Shown here: positions 8,520-18,222 of the stretch, in pieces
Position numbering within the stretch: the stretch's first letter is position 1
How the letters are laid out: each line of letters begins with the position of its first letter
Assembly: GCF_024814355.1 (NCBI RefSeq)
Contig: NZ_JANUXV010000005.1
Location: 60,155 to 124,154 of the forward strand
Length of the DNA: 64,000 nucleotides
Direction: 5' to 3'
Source of the DNA: Gleimia sp. 6138-11-ORH1
Lineage (GTDB): Bacteria; Actinomycetota; Actinomycetes; Actinomycetales; Actinomycetaceae
Made by a program: the position numbers and the translations under genes
The notes under the pieces: model-generated
Told to the model about the DNA's origin: nothing
The model's input: only the letters and a program-made list of their open reading frames with translations
Database searches by the model: none

Positions 8520-10532
8520 TTATACGTCTAAGAAACGAACGTCTTGTGCGTTGCGCTGAATGAAAGAGCGACGTGATTCCACATCGTCACCCATGAGGAT
8601 GGTGAAGATTTCGTCGGCAATTGCTGCTTCCGCAATCTCGATTTTCTTTAGTGTGCGTTTAGTTGGATCCATGGTGGTTTCCCAAAGTTCTTGGGCGTTC
8701 ATTTCTCCCAGACCCTTGTAGCGTTGTACGCCACCTTCTTTTGGTAGTCGTCTTCCGGCGGCTTTACCTTTTTCAATTGCTTCGTCACGTTCTGCGTCAG
8801 AGTAGACGAATTCGTGGGTGGCGTTAGTCCATTTAAGTCGGTACAGCGGAGGTTGTGCCAGGTAGACGTGTCCGGCTTCTACAATTGGGCGCATGTAGCG
8901 GAACAGGAGGGTCATCAATAAGGTGGTGATGTGCTGTCCGTCTACGTCAGCGTCTGCCATGAGCACGATTTTGCCGTAACGAAGTTTAGAAATGTCGAAC
9001 TCGTCGCCAATTCCGGTGCCGAAGGCAGAAATTAGTGCGCGAATTTCTTGGCTGTCTAAGGCTTTGTCCAGGCGAGCTTTTTCAACATTGAGGATCTTTC
9101 CGCGGAGCGGAAGGATTGCCTGATGTTCAGGATCACGGCCCATCACCGCGGAACCACCCGCGGAGTCACCTTCGACTATGTAAATTTCGCATTTTGCTGC
9201 GTCCTTGGAAGAACAGTCGCGCAGTTTACCCGGCATGGAAGCTGATTCTAATACTCCTTTACGGCGGGTAGCTTCCCTTGCTTTACGGGCTGCTAAACGA
9301 GCTTCCTGTGCGGAAAGAGCTTTAACAATTACTGCTTTTGCTTCTGCTGGGTGGGAGTCTAACCAGTCACCAAACTGTTGGTATACCTGCTGTTGGACGA
9401 AGGTACGTGCTTCAGTATTACCCAGTTTTGTCTTAGTCTGACCTTCGAACTGTGGTTCGGTGAGTTTAATAGAAATAACTGCGGTTAAACCTTCTCGAAT
9501 GTCCTCACCCGAAAGGTTATCGTGCTTTTCTTTTAGGATTCCCTTTTCCCGCGCGTATTTGTTGATGATGGAAGTCAGCGCCGCACGGAAACCTTCTTCG
9601 TGGGTGCCACCTTCGGTAGTAGAAATAGTGTTCGCGTAGGTGAAAACTGATTCTGAGTAGGCTTTCGTCCACTGCATCGCGATTTCTACTGAGAGAGTTC
9701 CCGCATCATGTTCAAAAGCAATAATGTCATCGTGGATGACTTCAGTTTTTTTAGTGGAGTTAATGAACTGTACGTAGTCGTAAAGCCCCTGATCGTACTG
9801 ATAAGTTACTGATAGGGGTTCCTTTTCAGCATTTTCGTCGGTATCTTCCCCAGCAATTTCGTCGCCGTCATCTAAGGTGGCTCGTTCATCAGTTAAAGTA
9901 ATCCGCAAACCCTTGTTGAGAAAGGCCATTTGCTGGAAGCGTTTCCGTAACGTTTCAAAAGAAAACTCGATGGTTTCAAAAATTTCTGGATCTGGATAGA
10001 AAGTTTGAGAGGTACCGGTTTCTGCAGTTTCTTCACCGCGCTCTAGCTTTGTAAGTGCCTTACCGCCGTTACCAAATGATTGTCGCCAAACGTATCCTTG
10101 CCGGCGAATTTCTGTATCAACTCGTTTGGAAAGTGCGTTTACTACTGAAATACCTACGCCGTGCAGACCACCGGAAACTGCGTAACCGCCGCCACCGAAC
10201 TTACCACCGGCATGCAAAATAGTCATAACTACTTCAACTGTAGGTTTTCCTTCAGTGGGGTGAATATCCACGGGAATACCGCGTCCGTTATCTACTACGG
10301 TAACTGCGCCATCTTTGCGAATAGTTACTTCAATGTGATCGCAGTACCCGGCCAGGGCTTCGTCTACTGCGTTATCGACAACTTCGTAAACCAGGTGGTG
10401 TAACCCACGTTCTCCGGTGGAACCGATGTACATGCCAGGTCGTTTACGAACGGCCTCGAGCCCTTCCAAAACAGTAATATCACTTGCACCGTATGAGCTG
10501 GTGTCAGTTCCGGTTATTTCTTGGTCAGCCAA
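8520..10532 (-). CDS. gyrB: DNA gyrase subunit B
   Basis: A 670-residue GyrB, the ATPase subunit of gyrase. The GHKL ATPase domain is at the N-terminus ([48 protein letters not shown]). The TOPRIM domain follows with [21 protein letters not shown] and the metal-binding DADVDGQHI. The C-terminus ends in the usual RRxFIxxNA. The start is the TTG at 10532, preceded by AAGGGGG at proper distance. This short form, without the ~170-residue insert of some proteobacteria, is normal for the phylum. gyrA follows 37 bases later. Confidence 0.98.
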   Translation of the reverse strand: MADQEITGTDTSSYGASDITVLEGLEAVRKRPGMYIGSTGERGLHHLVYEVVDNAVDEALAGYCDHIEVTIRKDGAVTVVDNGRGIPVDIHPTEGKPTVEVVMTILHAGGKFGGGGYAVSGGLHGVGISVVNALSKRVDTEIRRQGYVWRQSFGNGGKALTKLERGEETAETGTSQTFYPDPEIFETIEFSFETLRKRFQQMAFLNKGLRITLTDERATLDDGDEIAGEDTDENAEKEPLSVTYQYDQGLYDYVQFINSTKKTEVIHDDIIAFEHDAGTLSVEIAMQWTKAYSESVFTYANTISTTEGGTHEEGFRAALTSIINKYAREKGILKEKHDNLSGEDIREGLTAVISIKLTEPQFEGQTKTKLGNTEARTFVQQQVYQQFGDWLDSHPAEAKAVIVKALSAQEARLAARKAREATRRKGVLESASMPGKLRDCSSKDAAKCEIYIVEGDSAGGSAVMGRDPEHQAILPLRGKILNVEKARLDKALDSQEIRALISAFGTGIGDEFDISKLRYGKIVLMADADVDGQHITTLLMTLLFRYMRPIVEAGHVYLAQPPLYRLKWTNATHEFVYSDAERDEAIEKGKAAGRRLPKEGGVQRYKGLGEMNAQELWETTMDPTKRTLKKIEIAEAAIADEIFTILMGDDVESRRSFIQRNAQDVRFLDV

Positions 10533-10847
10533 GCCGGCCCCCTTAATAGTTCCGGGGTGAACACAGGTTCACTCGCACTCCATTTTTCGCGTTTTTCGAG
10601 GACGAAAAATTACATAATTATCCTCAATTATTCTACCATTTTTAGCCTCTTTTCTTCCTGAGCTAACAAGGTGTAGGCCTGAGTTTCCACCGATTTACTG
10701 TGAATTACTTACAAACTTTGTGGATAACCTGTGCATAACCTGTTAGAAAGGCGAAATTTCCCCGATTTTTCAAGGGTTTTTCGACTGTGTAAAACTTCCC
10801 GCATATTTGTCAACGAAAAGTGTCTGTCTCACCACATTTTCAGAAGC
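10533..10847. other. gyrB-dciA intergenic gap with DnaA boxes
   Basis: This 315-base gap has no gene. On the plus strand it contains a perfect DnaA box TGTGGATAA at 10719-10727 and a one-mismatch copy TGTGCATAA at 10730-10738, three bases apart in the same orientation. It should also hold the gyrB promoter: on the minus strand an AT-rich stretch around 10610-10640 includes TAGAAT. Direct DnaA control of gyrB transcription or a role as part of the origin are both possible. Confidence 0.6.
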
Positions 10848-11423
10848 TTACGTGTCTAAACCTGGTCGCTGACCCGGATTCCTGCGCGCAGTAGCTTCGG
10901 GTCCTAAAATAATTACTTGCTGAATTACCGAATCCCCCACCAAGGTAGAAATTTTTGCCTCAATTTGGGGAAGTAAAAGCCGAAGTTGATTAGCCCAAAC
11001 CTGAGAATCGGTTCCCAAACAAAGCAGGTTTTTATCAGGGTCAAAACTATCTACCCAACAGTGCGCTGCCGTAGCTACCCCAACTACTTCACTCCAGTTT
11101 TGACTCAAAGCAGCTATGCTTAACTGCGTCTGCCAACCATTATTTGCAATCAGGCGCTGCATCACCTGACCGATTTGTTTAGGAATATCGCGTGCCGATA
11201 AAAGATCGGCTCGGGCTAAGCCCGGAGAATTTTTAAACCTTAAAGTTCTCAGATTATCTTGATGAAGCTCTGTCCCTTCATTTATTTCAGTTTCAGCTGC
11301 TGTTCTTCTAATCTTTGGGGAAGCCACCCCAGTTGGAAAATAGCCTTTTCGCCGCGCAGCTGCCTGCTGTCTTTCTAAAGCCTGAAGCGCGTACTCATTT
11401 ACAGAAGGATTTTCTTCAGGCAT
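10848..11423 (-). CDS. dciA: DciA-family (DUF721) helicase-loading protein
   Basis: A 191-residue DUF721 protein. I start it at the ATG at 11423 (MPEENPSVNEYALQALERQQ), which overlaps the recF stop by eight bases. The frame extends 23 codons further, but those lie inside recF. The C-terminal ~95 residues are the conserved domain: QLSIAALSQNWSEVVGVATAAHC, then LLCLGTDSQVWANQLRLL, then a KH-like end with VIQQVIILGP. DciA proteins help load the replicative helicase DnaB at the origin in bacteria without DnaC or DnaI. Its place between recF and gyrB is the normal actinobacterial order. Confidence 0.92.
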   Translation of the reverse strand: MPEENPSVNEYALQALERQQAAARRKGYFPTGVASPKIRRTAAETEINEGTELHQDNLRTLRFKNSPGLARADLLSARDIPKQIGQVMQRLIANNGWQTQLSIAALSQNWSEVVGVATAAHCWVDSFDPDKNLLCLGTDSQVWANQLRLLLPQIEAKISTLVGDSVIQQVIILGPEATARRNPGQRPGLDT

Positions 11424-12642
11424 CTTCTTTACCTGCCTCACAGACAGAACCTGTTTCCTTAGAGAACGTAACTGAAAGAACTTCCGCTTCAATTTCTGCT
11501 GGTACGTCAGTTTCTACTGCCGCCGTGATAATCACCTGTTTCGCCGGTTTGATTGCTTCTAATAAAGCTCGGCGCCGGTTGCCATCTAACTCAGAAAAGA
11601 CATCATCTAAAATAAGTACCGGAGTTTCAACTTTCCCGTATTCTTCCTTGGTAAGAATTTCAAAACATCCTAACCGTAAAGCCAGGGCAACTGACCAGCT
11701 TTCCCCGTGGGAAGCAAAGCCTTTTACCGGTAAATCATCTAACCAAAGTAAAAGATCGTCTCTGTGGGGGCCAACTAAATTAACTCCCCGATTAACCTCA
11801 TTAGATCGCTGTTTTACCAGTGCTTCTCGCATGATTTTTTCATATAAATCCGGTTCTTTAGAAGCTAACTCATTTAAAGATTTATATTCACTTATTTCTA
11901 AAGGTACTTCCCGAAAAGCCTCCAGTATTGAATTTGCATACTCTAACTGCAGTTTTTTAACTCCCCTGGCCACAGTTTCATGCGCATTCTGGGTAGGAGT
12001 AGTAATGACTGCGATTAGTTTCATTCTCAAAGCAACCAGTTGTCGCGCTAAAGTGACCAGCTGTTCATCCCAAATTTCTAACATAGAAAAGTCTACTTTT
12101 TGGCCACTTCTTTGCATTTTACCCAGTTGCTTTAATAAAGAAGCTCGCTGCTTTAAAACGCGCTCATAGTCTGCTTTAAATGCCGCGTAGGCGGGCCACA
12201 TTTGGGTTGCTACAGAATCTAAAAAATGCCGTCTTGTAGCCGGATCACCTTTAACTAAATTAAGATCTTCAGGTGCAAAGACTACGACTTTAATTTCCCC
12301 TACTAAATCTCTTGGTTTTACCGCTACCCGATTTAGACGCGCCCGATTTGCCCTACCTTTAACGATTTCTATTTCTAAAATTCGTTCCCGCTCAGCACGG
12401 TTAATCTTTGCGCGAATCACCGCTGCTGAAGGAGAAGCTTCACTAGGTTGCGGATATCTTACTAACGCATTATCGGCATTTACTCGGTGGGAAGAAAGAT
12501 GCGCTAAATAGGCGATAGCTTCAATAACGTTAGTTTTTCCCTGCCCGTTATATCCCAATAAAATTGTTATTCCCGGTTTGAACTCAATCAATGTTTCACG
12601 GTAGGAACGAAAATCATTTAACGCCAGGTGTGAAACATACAT
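11416..12642 (-). CDS. recF: DNA replication and repair protein RecF
   Basis: A 408-residue SMC-like ATPase that helps load RecA on gapped DNA. It begins MYVSHLALNDFRSY, has the Walker A motif GYNGQGKTN at ~30-38, and near the C-terminus has a Walker B/D-loop LILDDVFSELD. A LVGPHRDDL motif lies between them. Length and motif order are those of the family. The start is the ATG at 12642, 42 bases downstream of the dnaN stop. The 3' end overlaps dciA. In many relatives gnd separates dnaN and recF; here gnd lies about 22 kb away on the other side of the origin. Confidence 0.97.
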   Translation of the reverse strand: MYVSHLALNDFRSYRETLIEFKPGITILLGYNGQGKTNVIEAIAYLAHLSSHRVNADNALVRYPQPSEASPSAAVIRAKINRAERERILEIEIVKGRANRARLNRVAVKPRDLVGEIKVVVFAPEDLNLVKGDPATRRHFLDSVATQMWPAYAAFKADYERVLKQRASLLKQLGKMQRSGQKVDFSMLEIWDEQLVTLARQLVALRMKLIAVITTPTQNAHETVARGVKKLQLEYANSILEAFREVPLEISEYKSLNELASKEPDLYEKIMREALVKQRSNEVNRGVNLVGPHRDDLLLWLDDLPVKGFASHGESWSVALALRLGCFEILTKEEYGKVETPVLILDDVFSELDGNRRRALLEAIKPAKQVIITAAVETDVPAEIEAEVLSVTFSKETGSVCEAGKEDA

Positions 12643-12684
12643 AGTTATTCCTAAACCTAGGAAATTATTTTAAAACTATATTTA

Positions 12685-13818
12685 TCAGATACCGAAACGA
12701 ATTGGCATCAGCAGGTAACGGAAGCTTGGATCATCTTCAGCTAGCGGTTCACTTTGCCCGGTCAATACAGCTGGTTTAGCCGCATCGGTAAAAGAAAAAC
12801 GCACGTACTGTGAGGTAAGCGCAGAAAGTCCAGCTTGCAAATACTGTGGGTTAAAAGCTGTGCGAATTTCTTTACCATTTAACTGGGCGGTGATGATTTC
12901 AGTTGCCTGCGCATTGTCATCTTGACCAGCTTCTAAAACCACCTGTCCGGCAGTAAAGACAAGTCTTAGGGAAGTCTTTTGCTCAGCTACCAAAGAAACA
13001 CGTTTTACTGCTTCAAGTAAATCTGCCCGATTTACCAAAGCGGTAGTTTCTGTGTTTTCTGGGAAAAGACGGCGGACTGGAGGATACTCTCCCTCCATTA
13101 AAGTAGAGGTGGTGTGGCGACCTCCGGCTCTAAATCCAATCAGTGATTGTCCGGCAGTTTCCCCAGTGTTAAAAGCAACTTCTACTTCACCGGCAACTGC
13201 CATATTTTTAGCAACGTCGTTTAAAGTTTTCGCTTTAACTAAAAGTTCAGCAGAAATTCCGGGTTCAGCAGGTTCCCACTGGAAAGTACGCATCGCTAAG
13301 CGGTAACGGTCAGTTGCCAAAAGAGTGATAGTATCGCCCTCGATTTCCATGCGAATCCCAGTTAGCAAAGCAATTGTTTCATCGCTAGCTGCCGCCACGG
13401 AAACTTGATTGATTGTCTGCGCAAAAACTTGCGCATCAATTTTTCCTTTTATAGCAGGTACTGCCGGTAAAGTTGGGTAGTCTTCTACGTTCATATTCGC
13501 TAGTGCAAAACGAGAACTACCGCATTTAATAATTAATTTATTATCAACAATCGCACAGTCTACATCTCGATTGGGAAGAGCTTTCGCGATTGACGCTAGC
13601 TGCCGCCCTTGAATCAGAATGTCTCCACTTTGTTCAACTTGGGCTTGGACTTCTGCGTGAGCTGAAGTTTCATAGTCAAAAGAAGAAAGGCTAAGTGTTT
13701 CGTTCTCAGCTTTAATCCTGATTCCCGCTAAGATGGGGCTTGAAGGTCGCGAAGGTACAGTACGAGCAGTCCAGTTTACAGCTTCCGCTAAAACATCGCG
13801 TGAGACAGTGAACTTCAC
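12685..13818 (-). CDS. dnaN: DNA polymerase III beta subunit (sliding clamp)
   Basis: A 377-residue clamp protein that dimerises around DNA and tethers the polymerase. It begins MKFTVSRDVLAEAVNWTARTVPSRPSSPILAGI, the standard start of the family, and ends in YLLMPIRF, matching the YLxMPxR terminus that closes the clamp. The three similar clamp domains are spread along the chain. The ATG at 13818 is preceded by a good AAAGGGAG. The gene lies downstream of dnaA across a 408-base gap that carries DnaA boxes. Confidence 0.97.
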   Translation of the reverse strand: MKFTVSRDVLAEAVNWTARTVPSRPSSPILAGIRIKAENETLSLSSFDYETSAHAEVQAQVEQSGDILIQGRQLASIAKALPNRDVDCAIVDNKLIIKCGSSRFALANMNVEDYPTLPAVPAIKGKIDAQVFAQTINQVSVAAASDETIALLTGIRMEIEGDTITLLATDRYRLAMRTFQWEPAEPGISAELLVKAKTLNDVAKNMAVAGEVEVAFNTGETAGQSLIGFRAGGRHTTSTLMEGEYPPVRRLFPENTETTALVNRADLLEAVKRVSLVAEQKTSLRLVFTAGQVVLEAGQDDNAQATEIITAQLNGKEIRTAFNPQYLQAGLSALTSQYVRFSFTDAAKPAVLTGQSEPLAEDDPSFRYLLMPIRFGI

Positions 13819-14226
13819 GATCCATCTCCCTTTCAGTGGGACTTAAAATAAATTACTAGCCTTTTTACTTTACGACATTTATAGCTTTTAATCCATCCTC
13901 TGCTGATTTCCTGTTGATGTATTTTCAGTTCGTGAGTGCCTGTGGATTCTTTGTGCGCGAGATTTTTCTTTTAATTGAAATTTCGTAGTCATAGTAGGGA
14001 CTGTGAATTCTGCGGATAATGCCAGATTTTCTTGTAATTTCAGTTAAGTCATCTGTGTATGAACTGTTTATTCAGCTGTGGTTAAGTTGCTAGTCCTGTG
14101 TATTTGCTGCGGCCTAGCATTTGAGTGTGCACAGTGTAAGTAGGAAAAATGTAGAGTTTTCCACTAAAAATTGGGGTTATCCACAGATTTTTGTGGATAA
14201 CCCCAATTGTTTTGGTATTTTCTTAG
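13819..14226. other. dnaA-dnaN intergenic region with DnaA boxes (part of the origin)
   Basis: A gene-free stretch between the dnaA stop and the dnaN start. It contains two perfect DnaA boxes in an inverted pair at 14177-14185 and 14192-14200, and weaker copies TGTGGATTC (13941-13949), TGCGGATAA (14011-14019) and TGTGGTTAA (14077-14085). In many actinobacteria this gap is oriC. Here box density is similar to that in the dnaA-rpmH gap, so either or both could act in initiation. The dnaN promoter must also lie here. Confidence 0.65.
14165..14206 (-). terminator. Terminator hairpin of dnaA built from two DnaA boxes
   Basis: TTGGGGTTATCCACA at 14171-14185 is the exact reverse complement of 14192-14206, with a six-base loop. 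Read on the dnaA strand, the 15-bp stem is followed by a run of T-rich bases (ATTTTTAG) and starts 20 bases after the dnaA stop. It therefore has the form of a rho-independent terminator, and each arm contains a perfect DnaA box. Confidence 0.7.
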
Positions 14227-15630
14227 CTAATTATTATTTCTGGCCTGCTGCTTTATACGCGAGGTAAGTTCTGTAACGTGCTTATAGATCTCAGGTTTCA
14301 AATTAATTTCCTTAGCGATCTTTCGATAAGCGTGCATTACAGTTGTATGATCTCTACCGCCAAAATTATGACCGATTTTTGGTAAAGATAAGTCAGTTAG
14401 TTCCCTGCACAAATACATGGCAATCTGCCGGGCTTCCACCAAATTTCGGGAACGATCAGCAGAGCAGAGTTTGTCGATAGAGACATCGTCAAAATAATCC
14501 GCAATCTGGCCCATAATCAAAGCAACTGTTATTTCAGAATCGCCGGGATCAGAAATAATATCTTTTAAAACTAATTCCGCTAAAGCCCGGTTAATTTCTT
14601 GACCAGTTAAGTTAGCGTATGCAGTTACCCGAATCAGAGCGCCCTCGAGTTCTCTAATATTTGAAGAAATTCGTGAAGCGATATATTCCAGCACGGCGTT
14701 ATCCACGTCGAGGTTTTCAGCAATCGTTTTTTTACGCAAAATGGCAATACGGGTTTCAAGTTCCGGCGGTTTAATATCCACCGTTAAACCCATCTCGAAA
14801 CGCGACCGCAGCCTATCTTCTAAACCAGAAAGCATTTTTGGGGGCACATCGGAAGTAATAATTACCTGCTTACCGGCGTTATAAAGAGTATTAAAAGTGT
14901 GGAAAAATTCTTCAACCGTTTGTTCTTTACCCTGAATAAACTGGATATCGTCGATTAAAAGAATATCGATTTCCCTGTATCGGCGCTGAAATTCGTCGCC
15001 GCGGGCAGCGCGAATGGAGTTAATAAAATCATTGGTGAACTCTTCAGAAGAAACATATTTAACTCTTAAATGCGGGGCAAGTTCCAAAGCATAGTTACCA
15101 ATTGCGTGGATTAAGTGAGTTTTACCGAGGCCGGAATCACCGTAAATGAAAAGGGGATTGTAAACGCGACCGGGTTGTTCAGCTGTTTGTGCGGCAGCGG
15201 CATTAGCAAAACGATTCGACGAACCGATTACGAAAGTATCAAAAACGTATTTCGGATTTAACCGAGAATCGAAAGGTAATTCATTTCGCGCCGGGGGATT
15301 AGTTGAGACAACGCTGGGGACAAATTCCGGGCTGGTTTGGATTTCTTCGGTTGGAACTACTTCCATCCGCTCTTCAATAGTTGCATCAATCGTAATGGCG
15401 ATACGTACGTCTTTATCCATCGCATAGGTAAGCAGTGGATTGATTAAGGAAGAGCGAGATTCCAGGTAGTTCTTTGACCATTCGTTGGGAACAGCTAATA
15501 AAATCGTTCCATCTAAGTCACCTAAAACTACGGTTTGAGACACAACTGATTTTAAAGCGGGACCGGCATCTTCAGGGTCTAAAGCACTGATGGCTTTTTC
15601 CCACGCTGCCTTTAAGCTCGTTGTCTCCAA
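14227..15630 (-). CDS. dnaA: Chromosomal replication initiator protein DnaA
   Basis: A 467-residue DnaA, the AAA+ protein that binds DnaA boxes and opens the origin. I prefer the TTG at 15630 because GAGGGAG lies six bases before it; an in-frame TTG at 15645 would put that ribosome site inside the gene. Domain I (helicase loading) is at ~1-85, a short linker follows, and the AAA+ core has the Walker [10 protein letters not shown] (~165-172) and [13 protein letters not shown] as Walker B. Domain IV ends with the DNA-binding signature [17 protein letters not shown]. The linker is short for an actinobacterium. It is transcribed away from rpmH. Confidence 0.97.
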   Translation of the reverse strand: METTSLKAAWEKAISALDPEDAGPALKSVVSQTVVLGDLDGTILLAVPNEWSKNYLESRSSLINPLLTYAMDKDVRIAITIDATIEERMEVVPTEEIQTSPEFVPSVVSTNPPARNELPFDSRLNPKYVFDTFVIGSSNRFANAAAAQTAEQPGRVYNPLFIYGDSGLGKTHLIHAIGNYALELAPHLRVKYVSSEEFTNDFINSIRAARGDEFQRRYREIDILLIDDIQFIQGKEQTVEEFFHTFNTLYNAGKQVIITSDVPPKMLSGLEDRLRSRFEMGLTVDIKPPELETRIAILRKKTIAENLDVDNAVLEYIASRISSNIRELEGALIRVTAYANLTGQEINRALAELVLKDIISDPGDSEITVALIMGQIADYFDDVSIDKLCSADRSRNLVEARQIAMYLCRELTDLSLPKIGHNFGGRDHTTVMHAYRKIAKEINLKPEIYKHVTELTSRIKQQARNNN

Positions 15631-16071
15631 TTTTTTCTCCCTCAAGGAAAAGCGTGACCTTTAACACGTTTGTTAGGTTTGCGTCTCATTAATACCTCTA
15701 TATTTGTACACCAAAAACAAAAAGTTATCCACATTCTGGGGATAATTCTGTGGATAACAGGATAGATAATCACAAATATGTGATTCTTAGTATTTACCTA
15801 GTTAATTACAAAAATTCGCGGACAAAAAATCTTCCGAAAATTGTGAATTTCGACTTGCTCACAATTGTGGATCATAAGAAATTCCTCTTAAACAATGGCG
15901 CAGATTACCCTGAATTTCCGGCGCTTCGCATTGCTTTACAGAGTGGTCAGTAGTAAAGTTTTTATTCGTATGTGTGTAATTTCTACACGCTGAGACCATT
16001 ATTCGCTTAGGCGAATTTCAGACAGTGGGTATTACTTGTAGAGAAATACCCTTCCTACTAGGAGGAAACTC
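15631..16071. other. Probable oriC region between dnaA and rpmH
   Basis: A gene-free stretch between divergent dnaA and rpmH, rich in A+T. It contains perfect DnaA boxes at 15725-15733 (TTATCCACA) and 15749-15757 (TGTGGATAA), a near match at 15737-15745 (TGGGGATAA) and another at 15866-15874 (TGTGGATCA). The AT-rich stretch 15760-15850 beside the box cluster could be the unwinding element. Genes to the left are mainly on the minus strand and those to the right on the plus strand, as expected for divergent forks leaving this point. The rpmH promoter also lies here, with Shine-Dalgarno AGGAGGA at 16060-16066. Confidence 0.75.
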
Positions 16072-16209
16072 GTGTCTAAACGCACTTTCCAACCAAATAA
16101 CCGTCGTCGGTCCAAGACCCACGGCTTCCGTCTACGCATGCGTACCCGCGCCGGCCGAGCAATCATCGCTAACCGTCGTCGCAAGGGTCGCGCAAAGCTA
16201 ACCGCCTGA
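16072..16209 (+). CDS. rpmH: 50S ribosomal protein L34
   Basis: A 45-residue, very basic ribosomal protein of the large subunit. The translation reads [19 protein letters not shown], then [20 protein letters not shown], ending AKLTA, the standard L34 pattern. The start is GTG at 16072 with AGGAGGA five bases upstream. The stop codon at 16207-16209 abuts the rnpA GTG start, so the two are translationally linked. It opens the operon that leads away from the origin. Confidence 0.97.
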   Translation: MSKRTFQPNNRRRSKTHGFRLRMRTRAGRAIIANRRRKGRAKLTA

Positions 16210-16596
16210 GTGTTATCACTAGGCAACCGCCTGAAGGACCCTGAACTTTTCCGTTTGGCAATGCGTAAAGGTGTTCGCGCAGGCAACCATGCGCTAGTAG
16301 CGCACGTAGTAACCGGCGAGGATCTCCCCAAAGAATCCCTCGTCGGTTTCGTCGTACCTAAGAAGGTATTTCTGCGTGCGCACGAGCGCAATCAAGCAAA
16401 ACGGCGTTTACGTCATCTGATGCGAGGGCGATTGGAAAAACTACCTGCCCACAGCGTCCTCGTAATCCGCGTATTACCAGGGTGTAAAGATGCCAACTTT
16501 GCTGAAATAACTAACTTTTTAGATAGCGTGTTAGACAGAGCTTTAGAAAAATTGGCTCGCAAAAATACAGCTTCGGTGACAACGGAAGGAAACTAA
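16210..16596 (+). CDS. rnpA: Ribonuclease P protein component
   Basis: A 128-residue basic protein that binds the RNase P RNA and helps cleave tRNA 5' leaders. The start is the GTG immediately after the rpmH stop ([20 protein letters not shown]). The signature region is visible as [29 protein letters not shown], a variant of the RNxxKRxxRE motif that contacts RNA. The C-terminal ~25 residues are variable. yidD starts two bases after the stop. Length and position are typical. Confidence 0.96.
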   Translation: MLSLGNRLKDPELFRLAMRKGVRAGNHALVAHVVTGEDLPKESLVGFVVPKKVFLRAHERNQAKRRLRHLMRGRLEKLPAHSVLVIRVLPGCKDANFAEITNFLDSVLDRALEKLARKNTASVTTEGN

Positions 16597-16597
16597 A

Positions 16598-16891
16598 ATG
16601 CGCCTGCTCACAGCCGTACTTACTTTCCCGATCCGCTTCTACCAACGCTATATTTCCCCCGCTATCCCCCCACGCTGCCGCTACTATCCCAGTTGCTCAA
16701 ACTACGCAGTGCAAGCACTGCAAGTACACGGACCCATCAAAGGACTTATTTTAAGCAGCTGGCGACTTCTAAGATGTAACCCCTGGTCCCTTGGGGGTGT
16801 CGATCATGTACCGGACGTGGGAAAATGGAAACCAAAGCCGTATGTACGGCCAACCGACGATGATTTGGACCCCGTGTCCAGCGCTGAATAA
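16598..16891 (+). CDS. yidD: Membrane protein insertion efficiency factor YidD
   Basis: A 97-residue protein of the YidD family, which assists YidC-dependent insertion of membrane proteins. The hallmark is [33 protein letters not shown], with two cysteines and an N-terminal amphipathic helix ([14 protein letters not shown]) that lies on the membrane surface. The C-terminus contains [14 protein letters not shown]. It is nested between rnpA and yidC with an 11-base gap to the chosen yidC start, as in most bacteria. Confidence 0.96.
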   Translation: MRLLTAVLTFPIRFYQRYISPAIPPRCRYYPSCSNYAVQALQVHGPIKGLILSSWRLLRCNPWSLGGVDHVPDVGKWKPKPYVRPTDDDLDPVSSAE

Positions 16892-16902
16892 GGAGCTTGC
16901 CT

Positions 16903-18186
16903 GTGTGGTTTGATACTTTGCTCTATCCGTTTAAACTAGCTGTTGCCTGGATTATGGTCAGCATTCATAACCTCCTGGTCTTTCTAGGAATGAGTGATGG
17001 CTCTGGACTAGCTTGGGTACTTTCGATTATTGGTCTAACCATCGTGGTTCGGATTGTTCTTATTCCCCTATTCTTCAAGCAAATCAAGGCTTCGCGGGGG
17101 ATGCAGTTGGTACAACCAGAAATGAAGAAACTGCAAGAAAAATATAAGGATCGTAAAGACCAAGCGAGCCGGCAAAAGATGAGCGAAGAAATGATGGCGC
17201 TCTACCGTGAACACGGGACTTCCCCGTTTGCTTCTTGCCTGCCCCTATTAGCGCAAATGCCAGTCTTCTTCGCTCTTTTCCGCGTTTTGGCTTCGACGAA
17301 GAGTATTGCCGAGGGAACTTACCCAGGTGGCGCTTTAGGTCCTTTAAATCAACAGTTAGCACAAGACATTGAGGGCTCTCGACTGTTTGGTGCTTATCTT
17401 TCAGATTATTTCGTAGTTGCCTCTAACCAGGGCAAAATCACTCTGGTGCTGCTTATCTTGCTGATGATGGGCTCTCAGTTCTTCACTATGCGTCAGCTAA
17501 CTATGAAGAATATGCCTGAATCTGCTAAGGATCCTAACAACCCGATGATGCGTACGCAGATGATTATGATGTACATGCTGCCGCTAATGATCGGTGTTTC
17601 TGGTTTCTTCTTCCAAACTGGTCTGTTGGTTTACATGTTTACTTCTAATATGTGGACGATGGGGCAGCAATTTTGGACGATTGAACGGATGCCCACCATG
17701 GGTTCGGAAGCTTATAACAAGCTGATGAATAAGCGCCGCATTGGGTACGTTGAGAATATTCGCCCGCTGTTTGAAAATTACGATGAAATGGTTCGCGGGG
17801 AAATCAGTGATGATCAGAAAGCTCAGCTTCGGGTTGAGCTGCTAAAGGATCTTAAAAAGCGCGCCCGCAAGTTTAAGGTGCCTACTCAGTTCCCCGAGGG
17901 CGTTACTCCAGACCTGCAGGTGGGGGCGTACCGTGAACTAGCCTATTCTGAATGGCAGGTATTACCTGACGAATTTTGGACTCGACGGTTCATTCCACGG
18001 GCTACTAGCACTGAGTCCCGCGTGCAGCCGCAACGTAAGACTAAAGCGCAGCGCCAGGCAGAAGCCGCGGCTTCAAAAGCTCAAAGAATGGCTGCTGAGG
18101 TAAGCACAAAGTCAGCAGCTGAGCTGGAACAAGCTCGAGAAGCCCGCCGCGCTGCGAAGCGCAAAGCAAAAAAGAAAAAGCAGTAA
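16903..18186 (+). CDS. yidC: Membrane protein insertase YidC/OxaI
   Basis: A 427-residue insertase that folds and inserts membrane proteins alone or with SecYEG. I take the GTG at 16903 (MWFDTLLYPFKLAVAW) because AAGGAG ends seven bases before it; the TTG at 16897 is too close to that site. It has the short gram-positive-type layout without the large periplasmic domain. The five core helices include LAWVLSIIGLTIVVRIVLIP with the conserved arginine, followed by the cytoplasmic hairpin KKLQEKYKDRKDQ. The C-terminal ~60 residues are very basic (AKRKAKKKK), suited to ribosome binding. jag follows 36 bases later. Confidence 0.96.
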   Translation: MWFDTLLYPFKLAVAWIMVSIHNLLVFLGMSDGSGLAWVLSIIGLTIVVRIVLIPLFFKQIKASRGMQLVQPEMKKLQEKYKDRKDQASRQKMSEEMMALYREHGTSPFASCLPLLAQMPVFFALFRVLASTKSIAEGTYPGGALGPLNQQLAQDIEGSRLFGAYLSDYFVVASNQGKITLVLLILLMMGSQFFTMRQLTMKNMPESAKDPNNPMMRTQMIMMYMLPLMIGVSGFFFQTGLLVYMFTSNMWTMGQQFWTIERMPTMGSEAYNKLMNKRRIGYVENIRPLFENYDEMVRGEISDDQKAQLRVELLKDLKKRARKFKVPTQFPEGVTPDLQVGAYRELAYSEWQVLPDEFWTRRFIPRATSTESRVQPQRKTKAQRQAEAAASKAQRMAAEVSTKSAAELEQAREARRAAKRKAKKKKQ

Positions 18187-18222
18187 GTAAAAACCCACCA
18201 ACTTTAAGTAAGTGAGAAAAAG

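Noticed and set aside
12594..12604. Half parS-like sequence TGTTTCACG in recF
   Set aside because: Only the left half matches; the palindrome is not completed.
15631..15645. Earlier TTG start of dnaA at 15645
   Set aside because: It would place the clear GAGGGAG ribosome site inside the coding sequence; not fully excluded.
15750..15953. 67-codon plus-strand frame in the dnaA-rpmH gap
   Set aside because: Lies in the DnaA-box and AT-rich region, starts within a DnaA box and has no ribosome site.
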